This document shows positions 1-12,269 of a stretch of 64,000 nucleotides of DNA, in pieces. Source of the DNA: Mermis nigrescens (Eukaryota; Nematoda; Enoplea; Mermithida; Mermithidae); the NCBI GenBank assembly GCA_036768485.1, contig JAVLUZ010000150.1, positions 2,592,410 through 2,656,409 on the forward strand, written 5' to 3'. The notes beneath the pieces were generated by a model. The model made no database searches. It saw only the letters and a program-made list of their open reading frames with translations, and was not told the origin of the DNA. The position numbers and the translations under genes are program-made. Positions within the stretch are counted from its first letter, which is position 1. Every line of letters starts with the position of its first letter.

Positions 1-232
1 GACTTGAAACAGACTTAATGTAGATACACTAGCATGCCCGAAACGATTGTGTGCACTAATCAATCGGCTCCTGCTTTGCTTGCTATAATGCTCATAAAAC
101 AAAACAACTTTAAATACAATACCTCTTAGTTTTCTATCAATCAGGTGCCAGCAATTTAAAAAAGTAACCTTGATAGATTTCGTTTATACACTCTTATCTG
201 AAACTTCGAACATTATTTAAAAAGACACTTTT

Positions 233-3200
233 TTAGAGGCCGCAGAATATACATCGATTTTTTGCGTTGCTTAGAGAAAGTGTGATTTTTAGCAGATTTT
301 CCGACTTTAGGTAGATTTTTCCTAGTCCCCTCCTTTTACATCCATAATAATCCACAATTCCAAGTATATTCATCTTTTTTGTTCCATCGGAGCATTTTTC
401 TTTGCTAGTACACTACTTTTAATTAGCGTGATTTCAGTACATCAGTCAGTAAACACAATCAGTAACATGCCACAATAATGACAACAGTCCAAGAACGCGG
501 AAAACAATATTGTTCTTAACATCAGCATTATCCTTTTTAAACAAGACAACCTTATTGACACCATCCATTTTCAAATTAAAACTGCATTAAGTTATTTCTT
601 CTTAATGTGCAGTTCACTTATAATCAAGCACAAAAATTTAACCAACGAATTCACATTGCAAATCCTCACTCAATCAATACACAAGCACAATGTGTTGTGA
701 CTTTTGAAATTGAAAACACCCAATTTTCAATTTTCAAATTGAAAATTGGATCAATTTTCAAATTGAAAATTAGGTCAATTTTCAAATTGAAAATTGGGTG
801 TTTGAATTTGCGATGAAGAAAATAATCAAAAGATAGTCACTTGGTTTATTTAAGCCGAGTAATAAAATAACGACCGTCCACCAATTCCAAACTAAACGCA
901 ACTAATCTGATCACTATGAAAAAGTTTTGAAAAAATGAGCTTGCTAAGCGAGAGTTGTAAACCAAGAGAAACTTAAAGTTAAAACCTACCATTAAATTAT
1001 GAGAGAATTATAAAAGATTTTAAACTTCAAGAAAATGGAAAAGGCGGGATGTTGGTAAATTAGAAGGCAAAGATTTTCGGCAAAAATTCAAAAACTTCAC
1101 GCAAATATCAAATGTAAGGAACACTAACGCTTTGATTTGGTAGTAAAATAAATTTGTAGTATAGACTACATATTAACAACAAATGAATAGTGCAAACTTT
1201 ACACAACTACTAGGTGTAGAGAATACTAACAGTTTACGGCTTATTAATGTACATGATTACAATAAAGCTGTATATCTTTGTCGACTTCTGTGCACAGTAG
1301 TGTGATTGCTGGTTCATTTTAAACCACTTTTGCAGGCAATTTACATCAATTAAACGATAGCTCTCCATGTGCAAGATTTTGTGAAACATATTATAAACAC
1401 GGCTAAGAAAGATTTAACTTTAATGCAACCCATTTAAGACAAAATTACATCTCTTCAATGATCTAAGGACACTTGAACATAATTTTTAAATCACTTTAGA
1501 TTACTTTTGAGGGTAAACAAACTCACTTAATTGATGTCTCACATATGAATCCTTGAAAATTTCTTGACTTCAGTTACAAAGTCTCTGCAAGTCTATCGAA
1601 TTAGGGTTAACACGTAACGTAAACTTTACACAAGCACATAGCGTAAAGAATATTTTAGTCGGATTCGTAATTTTGATATTGCTCCGATATTTCTTTCAAC
1701 ATTTATGGAAAAATGAGTCTCCATAATGTTTTAAAGACAATAAACATTAGGTTTAAACCACTTTGCAATACTGCTGAGTGTAAGCAAGCGCGCCCAATTG
1801 ACGTATATATTTCATTCCCTGTAAATTTTTATATCTCAGGAAAAAATTTCGATTTTTGCAATGCTATAGAACAAAGGCTAACATGCAGTGTAAAAAATTA
1901 CTCGGATATTATGATCAACATTCATGAAAAAATTATGTCTCTACAATGGTCTGAGGACATATAAACAATGAATGTAAACTACTTTACATCACTGTTGGAT
2001 GTAAACAAACGCGCCTACGTGACGTCTCACATTTGATCCTTTGAAAACTTCTAGGCTCCAAGAAAAAATTAGGTTTCAGGAATGCTCAAAAACGAAGATA
2101 AATATATATGTAGTGTAAACTTCATGTAAACACCTAGTGTAAAGAAGATTTTAGTCAGATTCGTAATTTTGATATTGTTCCGATATTACGATTAATATTT
2201 ATGAAAAAATTAAGTCTACATAATGTTCTATGGGCAAACTAACAATTGGTGTAAACTACTTTACAACACCGTAGAGTGTAAACATATGCGCCAGACTGGC
2301 ATATCAAATTTGATTCCTGGTCCATTTCTAGACTTGATAAACGTGTCCCTGACTCGTAACCGGAGAAGCAGGCAGAAAAAACAAGACAGAAACGCATTTA
2401 AAACTCCAAATTTTTGACTTTACACTCGCTAAATATTAATGTATAGACAATTTGCTTTGACATGCACCCGATATAAAGCACTTTATTTTTATTCTATTAG
2501 ACTTATCCCGACTTCTGGACGGAGAAAGTGGCGAACAAAAAACGCAACAAAAACGTATTTTCCATCATTTAGAACACTGTAAACTTTAAAATTCCGTACC
2601 GAACTCCCCATTGAGTTTAAAGAAATTCGGTTTGGTACAATTTGTAGCTTTTAAATCGTAGTACATTCCTGTGTGCCAAAATTCTGTTGCAAAAATTATT
2701 TGGCATGATTTATCAATCAAACTTCGGAAAAAACGTGTTTTTTAGCCCATTTTTTACCTCTGATTTCGAACTTTACACCCCCATAAATAACTCAATATTG
2801 CGTTTTTAAATGCGGTTTGCTGCGATGTTTAGCCCCTGTGAGGCACTTTATTAATGCTGTCTTCGATTTGCACTGACTCATAAGCGGAAAAATTTGGCAG
2901 AGAAATCTTAGTTAAAATCCGTTTTTTTACACCATCCACTAGAGTGTACACTTTAAACCCCAGGATCTAACTCACCATAGAGCATACAAGACTTTGCTTA
3001 TATGCAGAATGTAGCCCTTGATCCGCTCTACATTTCTGTCAGAAAACATTTTAAAAACCTCATAACCGGAGTTAGTATCGGACATAGGAAGGTTGAAAAC
3101 TCGACCAAAAAGTGCTTTTTCACCCCCAGATTTTCGCACTCTTTACACTGCCGTTCGATAAATAATGCGAATTTCAAAAAACAAAAAAAGTGTCATCTGT

Positions 3201-3470
3201 AGAATTCATCCCTCTATTATCCTATTCTGTTCAATCCTTCGAGTCATCAATACTCAGTTGTCCACATGCCGCAGTAAAAAGGTCCCAAAATTTGTCCTAT
3301 GTTATAACGTTACACAAAAACTTTACACCTTCTTTACACAGTCAATTTTGAGTTTCAAGAAAAACAAAAAAACACGGGCAGCGAATTTTTTTATTATCTT
3401 TCTTTTAAAAGAAACCGCACCTTCCAGAAGTGTCCCGTTATAGCTGTAGGGGGTGCCCAGGTGTTGGGGG
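233..3470. repeat. Unclassified composite repeat flanked by ~180-bp direct repeats
   Basis: The block GGCCGCAGAATATACATCG to CCATCGGAGCATTTTTC occurs at 233-420 and again at 3636-3815. Between them, 1190-3470 is a degenerate array rich in GTGTAAAC and TTTACAC, with ~220-280-bp related units (e.g. TTCGTAATTTTGATATTG at ~1664 and ~2160). The same flank block and the same internal text (GAAACCGCACC-type, ~16800) recur at 15360-16850, so this is a dispersed element. No coding sequence is recognised. Confidence 0.6.
700..800. repeat. 24-bp tandem repeat of a near-perfect palindrome
   Basis: Three copies of AATTTTCAAATTGAAAATT (729-747, 753-771, 777-795), each almost self-complementary, are spaced exactly 24 bp and linked by GGATC or AGGTC. 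Confidence 0.9.
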
Positions 3471-4087
3471 TACCCAAGTATATTATAGGTACGCGCTAAC
3501 GCGCTACCTATGATTGTTCGGATTTGTATTCACTTGAGAGTTAATAAAATGATTTATCGTTCTTTACCTTAGATTGATCAGCTGTATTAAAAATAAACTG
3601 TTATCATTTCTCTTACTGAAGCAAACTCCCTTCTGTAGGCCGCAGAATATACTTCGATTTTTGTGCTGCTTAGAGAAAGTCAGATTTAGTAGATTCTTAT
3701 GATTTTTTGCGCGTATTTGTGACTTTTCCTCATCTCCGTCTTTTACCTCCTAATTAGTCCGCATTCCCAAGTATATTGTTCTTTTTGTTCCATCGAGGCA
3801 TTTTTCCGTGCTATCATTTTTCCTATAAAATATATGTTTAATTCAAATGCAAAAATTTATCTATAAAATACGACACGAAGAATCAAACTTTTCTTGAATT
3901 GGGTAAAAATTAAAAAATTAAAAACGAATTTGAAAGTTTAAAAAATTAAAGATTTATTCGAAATATTTATTTTCTTTAAAAATCATTCCAAAAGCATCGA
4001 GAAAAAGTAATCCAGGAAATCTGGTTTCAGTGATTGATATAGAATCTATAATGAAACAAGTATAACGTTGGGATATCATTGTTGCAG

Positions 4088-4813
4088 GTCCCGTCGTCAG
4101 TCAATCGACGGACGATCAAGGCGAAGGCGATATAAGCTCCATCATTAACTCCATGCACAACGAATATAACGAGTACTTGACGACAACGTTGTCATCGATG
4201 ACGTCATCGGCGTCGTCGTCCAACAACAACGACCGATTGCTTGCCTCTAACGTTTACAAGCCGGGTTTAACTAACAATGGCGATTTGTGGAAAAGCGTCT
4301 ACGCCGGTGATTTCAGCGGTCCGGTTTTCACTCAAAATAAGCTAAAAAACAGCAACACGCCGAGCGACGCGGGCGATAACGACAACGAAAACGATCGCGG
4401 AAACAATAATGATAATAGCGATCAGATGAAACCGATGGCGTCGCTGCTCGACGCCACAGCCGTCCAATCGATGGTTAATGAAAAAATGGCCAAATTTGCA
4501 CAATATTCAAAAAATTATGAATCGCCTCCATCGCCACCGCCGCAACTATTCCTCAACGCCGACCAGTCGCCGCCGGCGTCGGCTGAAACATCGGACGGTA
4601 GAGAAGTTGACGCCGGCGGCGCGAGCGACAAAAACGACGACAACGCCGCCGCCGGTCCGTTGAGCCCGGCTGCTCAACAGTTGTCGCAGTTGATTACGCC
4701 GGAAGACCTGGCCGGCTTTGAACGGGTAGTGCAGGCGTTAGGCGTCCTCAATGGCAACAAAAATGGCGCCGGTCAGAGTCTGAATACGAATCCCGGTTTG
4801 AACGCGGCAGAAG
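4088..4813 (+). CDS. Chitin-binding-domain protein, first exon visible in window (low-complexity N-terminal segment)
   Basis: Internal exon of a plus-strand gene. It follows a TTGTTGCAG acceptor, starts with 2 bases of a split codon, reads 241 open codons and ends with 1 base before GTAAGA. The leftover G joins AT of the next exon to give Asp, so the phases agree. The sequence is clearly coding: GC-rich third positions in an AT-rich surround, with Ser, Asn and Asp runs (SSMTSSASSSNNND; DNDNENDRGNNND), a Pro/Ser stretch (PPSPPP) and a short helical-looking segment (QLITPEDLAGFERVVQALG). No enzyme motif is seen. Such composition is common in disordered parts of secreted matrix proteins (inference). 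The start codon and any signal peptide lie upstream and were not identified, so the protein is N-terminally incomplete here. The internal ATG at 4153 is probably not the start, because the frame stays open up to the acceptor. Confidence 0.85.
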
Positions 4814-4887
4814 GTAAGAATTCAACAATTATCTTCCGATGTAACTATTTTTTATTCCCTACTTAACGTGTAAGCTGTTTGATATAC

Positions 4888-5742
4888 AGGGTAGCCCATA
4901 AAAATACATTCCGATTTAACAGGTCATAAGCAAAGTTTACAGCATGGCCGATCTTGGGATCAGCGGGTCTAGGGGTCAAGACTTGAGCTTTTTTGTGGCA
5001 ACATGACCTCAAAAACTGGCAAAAGCGCTAAAATAGCGTTAAAACTCCGTTATTATACAGTTTCTGGTCAATTTAAAGCAATTTTAAAGAAAATTTTCGA
5101 TTTTCATCCGTTTTTGGCCTTCATTTTGCCTTATTTTCCTTACGAATCAATTTTTTCGTTCTAGGGGTCTAGTTGACTCTCCTAAACCTTTACGTGCATG
5201 TCTGGTCATAATTTCGGCTGATGTAAAGATAAAACTTCAGAACTGGCTGCATTAGATTGTCAAGAGCGTCTTCTTTCCGTGTAATCAAGTTTGGCAAGAT
5301 TTCAACGGTTTAAGGGCTTCAGCAATTTATTTACACCCTACTTTAATATCCTACACCAATTGCGTCATTACTTCTGCCATCAATTTGCACATTTTGATGA
5401 TATCCTGAAATTTTAAGCTCAGCAGGATACGTATCTACTCTGAGGTTTAAAAAATGTGCTAATTAATTTTTGTGACTAGATATATTGTCAAAAATGTCGA
5501 AAAAGGATACCTCGCAGTAATGTGATACAATGCAGAAAATATGGGGTTTAAACAATGTCAAAGTGAGGTGTAAACAAATTGTCGTTGTGCAAACCGCTAG
5601 TAGCTGGCCAAAATGTTTACCGCGGTTAAAAAAACTTGTTTATCTATCTAATGCAACTAATCCTAAAGTTTTTTGTGCAAATCAGCCGAAGTTATGAACT
5701 AAATTGGAATGCTGCTGCCTTTTTATTGAAGCACCCTTTATA
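4888..5742. mobile_element. Mariner-like non-autonomous repeat
   Basis: Left end TA-CAGGGTAGCCCATAAAAAT and right end CCTTTTTATTGAAGCACCCTT-TA form imperfect inverted repeats next to TA. The interior from ~5220 resembles 29490-29930. A GATGCACAGCATGG-family repeat occupies 4925-5215. Confidence 0.5.
4925..5215 (+). repeat. GATGCACAGCATGG-family repeat
   Basis: It carries the family text CAGCATGGCCGATCT, CAAAAACTGG, CTAAAATAGCG, TTCTGGTCAATTTAAAGCA and GGCCTTCATTTTGCC, ending near ACGTGCATGTCTGG. Likely a ~280-bp MITE. Confidence 0.7.
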
Positions 5743-6285
5743 ATGCATATAAATTGGTACTAATTTAGAACAAAGTCAAACTATAGTCTGTTTCATTAAA
5801 TTTTAAGGTTTTTCAAAAAGTTTTAAGTGACTACAAAAGTGTTTAAAACGAATACGGTAAATATGATATTCTACGGTATGTCGAGTCACTTGAAGACGTA
5901 TGCAAGTCTTAAGCCGCATTACTGCATCAAAAGTTTAAACCGCTTTTCTAGCCTACTTCTTGTGGAAAATTTAAAAGAAAACCGCAAAGTTGAATGAATA
6001 AGACTATATGCTTATAGAGGAAGAAGCTAAAAGAGAAATTTATTTTTTCTAATTTTTATGCAATGTGTTTCCATGGAATAAACGGCACAAATCACTCCGT
6101 TGACTGTTTTTGATAAAAATTTCTCATTTGAGCAAACTTTAATGCTACTGAAAGATAAATTGTAATTTAAGCAAACATGGTATTCTTATACGGTCAATTA
6201 TTCTTCCTATAATTCATCCTTGTGAATTTGCAGCACGCTTGCAAAGTGACAGCACAAATGACGGAAATCGTTTCACAAGTTATAA

Positions 6286-6516
6286 TCATAGATGCACAAC
6301 ATTGCCCATCTAAGAGAAGTCACTCAGTCAAAAAGGGGTCAGTCTAAGAACTTTCTGATCCAAATTGTCCTCAAAAACTGACAATTGCTGTCCAATTTAA
6401 AGCCTTTTTGCGGATAATTTTTTATTTCCATCTATTTTTGACTCTTATTTTAGCTTATTTTCCATAGAAAATTTCCTATTTTTTCATCCTGGGATCTAGA
6501 CCACCAATCTTGCCCA
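6286..6516 (+). repeat. GATGCACAGCATGG-family repeat
   Basis: It starts CATAGATGCACAACATTGCC and shares the internal blocks of 4925-5215. Its right end is cut by the CAYA MITE at 6525. Confidence 0.65.
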
Positions 6517-6524
6517 TGTGTGTC

Positions 6525-6789
6525 CACACATGGGTGTGGAGGGGGTTTGGGAGGTGTATGCACCCCTCAGAAGTTGAAATACCCCCCAGAAATCAAAATA
6601 CCCCCAGAAAAAATTTTTCTTTGCTTTTTCAGCAATTTTTTGATGCCATTGGATAGTGCTTGATACGAAACGTCGAAAATGGTGTTTTTTCGCCATATGA
6701 CCACTTTTAAGGCCATTTTTTGTCCTTTGAAAATTTTTTCACCCCCTGAAATGTTTTCACCCCCAGAATTTCGGTGCTGCCCACCTATG
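6525..6789 (-). mobile_element. CAYA MITE, 265 bp
   Basis: It starts CACACATGGGTGTGG, ends GCCCACCTATG and is flanked by a perfect 8-bp duplication TGTGTGTC (6517-6524 and 6790-6797). The interior has poly-C/poly-G blocks (CCCCCAGAA) and the family core with GTGCTTGATACGAAACGTCG. It is inserted in the end of another repeat (6286-6516). Confidence 0.9.
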
Positions 6790-7723
6790 TGTGTGTCTGC
6801 TTGTAGTATAGGTAGATCGGACAATTTGCAAAAGGTCATTCGTTTCAAGTGCATCGAAAAGTTTGTTCTAAACACGCTTGCGCTTTCTCCGCAAAAGCCC
6901 TCAGCTGCTATTAATCATCAGTATTTTGTAATTGCATTAAGTTATTCCTTATTATCGTAAGCTGTCAGCTTATTTCAAATTATCAGAAGAAACTCGTAGA
7001 TTTTCGAAGATGCATACATAAACTTTAATGGGTTTCGAAATATTTCGATTTGAAGTACAAAAATAAAAAATAAAAAATAAAAAATCTCAGTAATAAGAAA
7101 AAATTCTTTAAAAATATTCCATCGAGTAAAACACAGTCCCTAATCATCTGATTTTTTATCAAGTGAACGATTTTCTGTTAAAATATAAGTAATTTCAAAA
7201 AGGTAAAAAATGGAAAACGATAGAAATTGCATACGCACGTACGTTTCAGCTACAATTTATGTGAGGATGATTCATACATGCACATGGTCAAAATTTTTTG
7301 GGGAGGGAGAGGGATAAACCGGTTTTTCTTTGTAAGGGAGGTCAATAAATACTTAATTTCGCTTTTTAATGTCAGATTTGGATACTTAATCTCATTGTGT
7401 TTTATCCTTCATGAATTTTTGTGACTGAATTCACATGAAAAAAATAACAATAGGGCGATGGCATGATCTTTAACATAAAACATATACGAAGAAACCGTCT
7501 GCATTAACGAATTGAACATTCCAATGCTCGAAAAAAAGTTTTCGACTTGAAATTATACTGATGTTAGACGTCGTTTGACACTTTATCATTGTTCAAGCAA
7601 TAGGTTTGGTCCCAAAATGGCTTGAGGGGGCTTGCCTTCCAAAAGTCCTGGAATGGGGAGACAACCCATACCCTCCCAGTGTGCATGTGTGGCTAACTCG
7701 TTTTTGAATATGCAAGTATGCAG

Positions 7724-8190
7724 ATCGGAATTTTAACATCAATGGGAATAGCCCGTCAGATGCAGAACCAAACGAACTAGGAACCGTTTTCGGTCAGCCT
7801 CCAGCTCCCGTTCCAGCGCCCAGGCCTCACCAATCGCCAGATTCGTCGTACAATCTTTTGTTAGCTCGGCTGCAGCATCAGCAGCCGGACGGTAACAATT
7901 TCATGTCAATCAGGTCATCGAGAACGACCGAAATACCGCGGACGTTCAATGTGGAAGATTTGTGCCAGGAGAACGGAACGTGCAGCCACGACGATTTGGC
8001 GGACGTTTATTGCACAAGGCCAGAGGATCCCAGCTCTTACTTTCAATGCAGCCCCGTGGCAAATGGACGCGGATTGTGGGTGACCCGTAAATGCCCAGCC
8101 GGGCTTCTCTTTCAGAAAAACGGCGAGTGTGGCACGGGAGGGCACAACGTGCACGTTGTGCGAATACCGACGACAGAAACGCCCGAAGAA
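7724..8190 (+). CDS. Chitin-binding-domain protein, exon with six-cysteine peritrophin-A-like domain
   Basis: This exon follows TATGCAG, completes a split Asp codon, reads 155 codons and ends in phase 0 before GTAAAG. After a Pro-rich linker (GQPPAPVPAPRP) it carries a six-cysteine domain (cysteine codons from 7963 to 8130, residues ~322-377 of the visible protein) with gaps C-x5-C-x9-C-x11-C-x14-C-x11-C. The aromatic YFQC and the CPAGLLFQ signature are typical of type-2 chitin-binding (peritrophin-A/CBM14) domains. The last three gaps fit the family, but the first two are unlike the usual 13-20 and 5-6, so this is a variant or divergent domain. The known family role is binding chitin in cuticle or peritrophic matrix; that this protein is secreted is inference, because its N-terminus is not visible. 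The frame stays open past the donor to 8244, but a repeat element begins about 40 bp beyond it, so I end the exon at 8190. This choice gives phase 0, which matches the next exon. Confidence 0.88.
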
Positions 8191-8231
8191 GTAAAGCTTA
8201 TTCCGAAATATCGTTCTGGCGGGAGTAAACA

Positions 8232-8446
8232 TATGTACGTGTAACGGCTCGAAATTTTGGGAGCGGAGTCTCGGCCATTCAGGGGGGGGTAAATGACCTT
8301 CAATTTTTGGCCAAAAACGGCCAAAAAATCTAAAAACAGCTAAAATTTATTTTTTTAAACTGGGGGAGGTAAAGAATTTTCTGGCTTCAAGAGATGGGAG
8401 ACAGACAACCGAACTCTGGTTGGGGTACCCCCATCCTCAGTAACAT
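8232..8446 (+). repeat. GTGTAACGG-family MITE
   Basis: Left end GTACGTGTAACGGCTCG and right end AGTAACATGTATGG are imperfect inverted repeats; the interior has TTTTTGGCCAAAAACGGCC. Relatives lie at 29032-29212, 56339-56583 and 62022-62137. It begins about 40 bp past the donor at 8190. Confidence 0.6.
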
Positions 8447-9671
8447 GTATGGGAATAACGCACCCAAATGATTCGACTTTAATAAAAATTAAGAATTTTA
8501 GAGCTAAATATACTTTTGGGCAATCAGAATTGCTTACATTTATACATAAGCTGGGTTCAATCGGATTTTTGCTAAGAAAAAATAATCAATCATATTTCCA
8601 GGGTAGCCAGCAACCCGGGAAAACCGGGAATTTTTTAGAAACCGGGAAAAAACCCGAGAATTTCTCTATGGATAGAAATTTTTAAGGCAAAAAAGCAAGG
8701 ATTGCTGAGCTGGAAGGGCAAAAGTATTAAAATTTTTCAGCGCTTCGCGCCGGTTTAATATATTGCTGTTATTTTTTATTATATAGCTCCAGCATTGACT
8801 CTCGAAGCTTAAATCATCCAAAGTATTCTAGAATTTATACATATTCTAACTCTTTACGTAGCAGTTTAAGGCACGGGCTGAAGGGTCGCTGAATCAGGAC
8901 TTTGTTTTAAACACAGGATAGAACAATATTTTTATTTAATAGCGTCAGTGTCCTTCTTAAAATAAACTCCAGTATTAGTCAATTTAATGTAAAAATGATT
9001 GAATTGGGATAGATGGCGATAATTTTTAAAAAACAACTTATTCTTTAATCCAAAACATTTTCTAAGACAAAAAACACCAGTGAGCCTTGAGCAATAAATA
9101 TATTCAAAGAAAACGCGGCAACTTTTTTTGCACAAATTGACTAAACAACTTAAACATTGGATGCTGCAAAGAGGCGTACTTCTGGGGCCGGTTTCAATAT
9201 AGCGTTTTAAGTCTGAAATCAGACTTTAGTTCAAAATTAGAACTTAAGTCCGAAGTTAGCGGTTTCAATAAGACTTTTAAGTTCGGACTTATAAGTCCGA
9301 ACTTAAGAATAAGCCGGTTTCAATAAAATTAAGTCCGAACTTAAGTTCCGACTTAAGTTACAGATATTTAAGACAGCACGGAGCTGTTTTAGGTCAGTTC
9401 AGTACTGCACAATTCTACATTAGCTGGCCATCTCTTTCTAGAATCTACATTATTAAATTCTGCTTCAAGTAATTCTCGCTTGTCGCTTGATAAGCACAGC
9501 TCCTTCAGTTTTTCAATTTCTTTTGTTGACTAATTAGATAATCGTTTTTTGTCCTCCATGCTTTTTAACAGTGCAACAAGGACAACGGGACAAATAAATG
9601 GGAATAATCGCTTAGATGAATGACTACGTTGATTAAGAGCGAGCAACAGGGCTTGTTGGACTTGGGACCAG

Positions 9672-9934
9672 ACATGCACGTAGGGGGAAGGTTTGGGGAT
9701 CTTAACCCCTAAAATGGAAAAATTTAAAATTTAGTGGTGAAAATCAGGCAAAATGAAGGCCAAAAACGGATAAAAATTGAAAATTTTCCTTCAAAAGTGC
9801 TTCAAATTGACCAGAAACTGTGTAATAATGCAGTTTAAACACTATTTTCGCTTATACTAGTTTTCGAAGTCATTTTGGCCTAAAAAGATCAATTTTTCAC
9901 TCCCCCCAGACTGGCTGACCCCCCTAGATCGGCC
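9672..9934 (-). repeat. GATGCACAGCATGG-family repeat
   Basis: Inverted copy ending in GATCGGCCATGCTAT, where a CAYA MITE is inserted. It lies within 9185-10459. Confidence 0.65.
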
Positions 9935-9941
9935 ATGCTAT

Positions 9942-10194
9942 CACACGTGGGCGGGGGGATTTAGGGGGTATGCACCCCCAGAAGTTACAATACCCCCATA
10001 AATCAAAATACCCACCAGAATTCAATTTTTGATTTTTTTTTGCTTTTTTAGCGATTATTTGATCCCATTGGATGTGCTCAATGGGAAACGTCGAAAAATG
10101 GTGTTTTTTAACCATTTTTTGACCTTTGAAAATTTTTTCACCCCCCAGAAATTTTTTCATCTCCTTCCCAGAATTTCGGTGCTGCCCACCTGCG
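9942..10194 (-). mobile_element. CAYA MITE, 253 bp
   Basis: It starts CACACGTGGGCG and is flanked by a perfect duplication CATGCTAT (9934-9941 and 10195-10202). Same core and C-rich blocks as the copy at 6525. It is nested in element 9185-10459. Confidence 0.9.
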
Positions 10195-12269
10195 CATGCT
10201 ATCCATTTATGCTTTGGACCCGACGTACCCTCCTCACAAGTCTTTACTTGCCCTGTACGCCTCCGACGGTCAGCAGTTGAGCTCGATTTTCGCCAAAAAC
10301 TTAAGTTCCAACTTAAGTTCTAACTAAGGTTCAAACTTAACGAGTTCGGACTTAATTTTTCATTGAAACCGACTTAAGTTCGGACTTATCCTAGTTAAAA
10401 CTTTAGGACTTAAGTTCGGATTTAAGTTCAGACTTAAGCTTATCATATTGAAACCGGTCCTTGGTTATTTCTCAGGTACGACTATGATCAAGGTGAGAAT
10501 TATTTTGTGCCAGTTTGTCAGTTTTCTATTTTATTTTTTTAGCAGACTCAAAATTGTGTTTAGAACGATTGAAAATGACAAAATTTTTGGTTCTTTACGC
10601 CAATTCTGTTTTTTGAAGGTTAAAAAGGCTAAATATTGGAGTTGAAAACGATAAAAATGTTAAAAATTTTCGACGCTTTGAGGCACATACATCAAATCTT
10701 GGACAAAAAATAATTAAGGAGTTTTTCATTCCCTCTTTAGTAGCTTTTACACTTGCATTGTATCTACCTATTACCTAATAAGCGCAAATAATATTAAAAT
10801 TGAATTTTTTTCAGATTCTTATCTTACCCGGGCATTGGCAACTATCTTGCAGCTCCTTCGAAGATTTTTTGGTCTATTTTCCATGGGCAGATTTAAGGGA
10901 GGCGGGGGTGTCATCTCCTCTCCTATTTGCCAAAAATGATTGGCGAGATAAAGAAAGGATATGTAATTTGCAATGGCTTTTGGCCGTCAGGGAACATAAT
11001 TTCTCAGATTTTTCTGGCGCTTCGCGCCGGATAATATCTTTTAATTACATTCATTTACTTTCTTAGCGGTTCGGAAACCATATTTATGCTCAGGGAATAG
11101 GTTTTAGACGATTTCAAGAGCCGAAACAACTTTTTCAGCATAGTTTTCTTCTATTTTTTAGAATAAGTTTTCAAAATTTTCGACGTTCTGCATCACAATG
11201 CAATAAATACAGGAGATCGAACAGTAATTCAAGCTTATAAAGCTTCCTCCGCTTTATTTTAACAAATTTTCCGGTTGCTGAAATCGATGAAATTAATGAT
11301 TTTTCCGAGCGAAATTGTCGAAAAGTTAAAAATTGTTCGACAAATGCTAACGCCGAAACTGATTTAAATAAAATTAGACAATGCGAAACGCCGGAAAAAC
11401 GCTATTTCACACTTGAAGAGCAAATTTTCGGATCTATTTTCGATTGTTTTCGGAAAGTTTGGGTTACCGCCCCCCTGCTTAGGAAAATTCTAGATCCGTT
11501 ACTCCTTTGTTAATTTAATGTTCAAACATTTTGGTCGCAATACTCGTCAATTGTAACGTCTTTTGCTTGTTTTTTTAACAAAACTTGAAAAATCTACGAT
11601 GCATGGTCCATATCATATTGATTGTCAATTTGTCTCGGCGCGCGCTTGTACTATCATTGTATGCGTATGATCCCATACCTCTTTGAAATTTCGTGTCATT
11701 TCCGGTGCTTCGCATCTAATTGAATAATTGCTTTTATTCAGGACGAAGCAGCTCTGTTAAGGACAGCAGTTGAAGCGCAGGTTGAAAGCTACTAATACAT
11801 TTTCCTAACAAACTTATATTAAAAATTTAATTTTTTTAAATAATCGGCAGAGATTTTTTACGATGTACAAATATTTCGGGTTGTCTCTTTGAACATGTAG
11901 GATGTTTTTTTTGGGAACAGAAAAACATTGTGCAAATGCCAAAAAATTTTTAGAAAATTGTTGGCGCTTCGCGCTAGAATTTGTAATTATTCTTTATGCA
12001 TTGAAGAGTAAATATTCACTTAAAAGAGCAAAAACATCAACATTTTTTGGAGCTCGCGCTGCTTACAATAATATTCATTATCTGTTGTGCAGACAAATTT
12101 TTTTATTATCCCAATAGAGCTCCAACATTAGTTTAAAACCTTTCTAGTGCCTTATACTAATTTATCAATTCGCACTTTTATCTCTTGGCCTACATTTAAC
12201 CTGGCATGAACTTATAGTGATTAGATACGCCAGCATTTCTTCTACAATGTGGCAATTTTCTCTTTTGTA

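Larger units (their letters stand above)
9185..10459. mobile_element. Element with AAGTCCGAACTT subterminal arrays, ~1.28 kb
   Basis: Ends are GGGCCGGTTTCAATAT and ATATTGAAACCGGTCC. About 180 bp at each side consists of repeated, partly palindromic AAGTTCGGACTT-like units and further internal copies of CGGTTTCAATA. The middle holds a repeat of the GATGCACAGCATGG family and a CAYA MITE. No flanking duplication was identified. Confidence 0.65.

Noticed and set aside
233..3815. LTR retrotransposon
   Set aside because: The direct repeats are short and diverged, do not start TG or end CA, and there is no primer-binding site, polypurine tract or gag/pol frame.
4478..4663. 61-codon frame overlapping the first exon
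   Set aside because: Shadow frame of the real exon in another phase; Arg-rich reading caused by the GC-rich codons.
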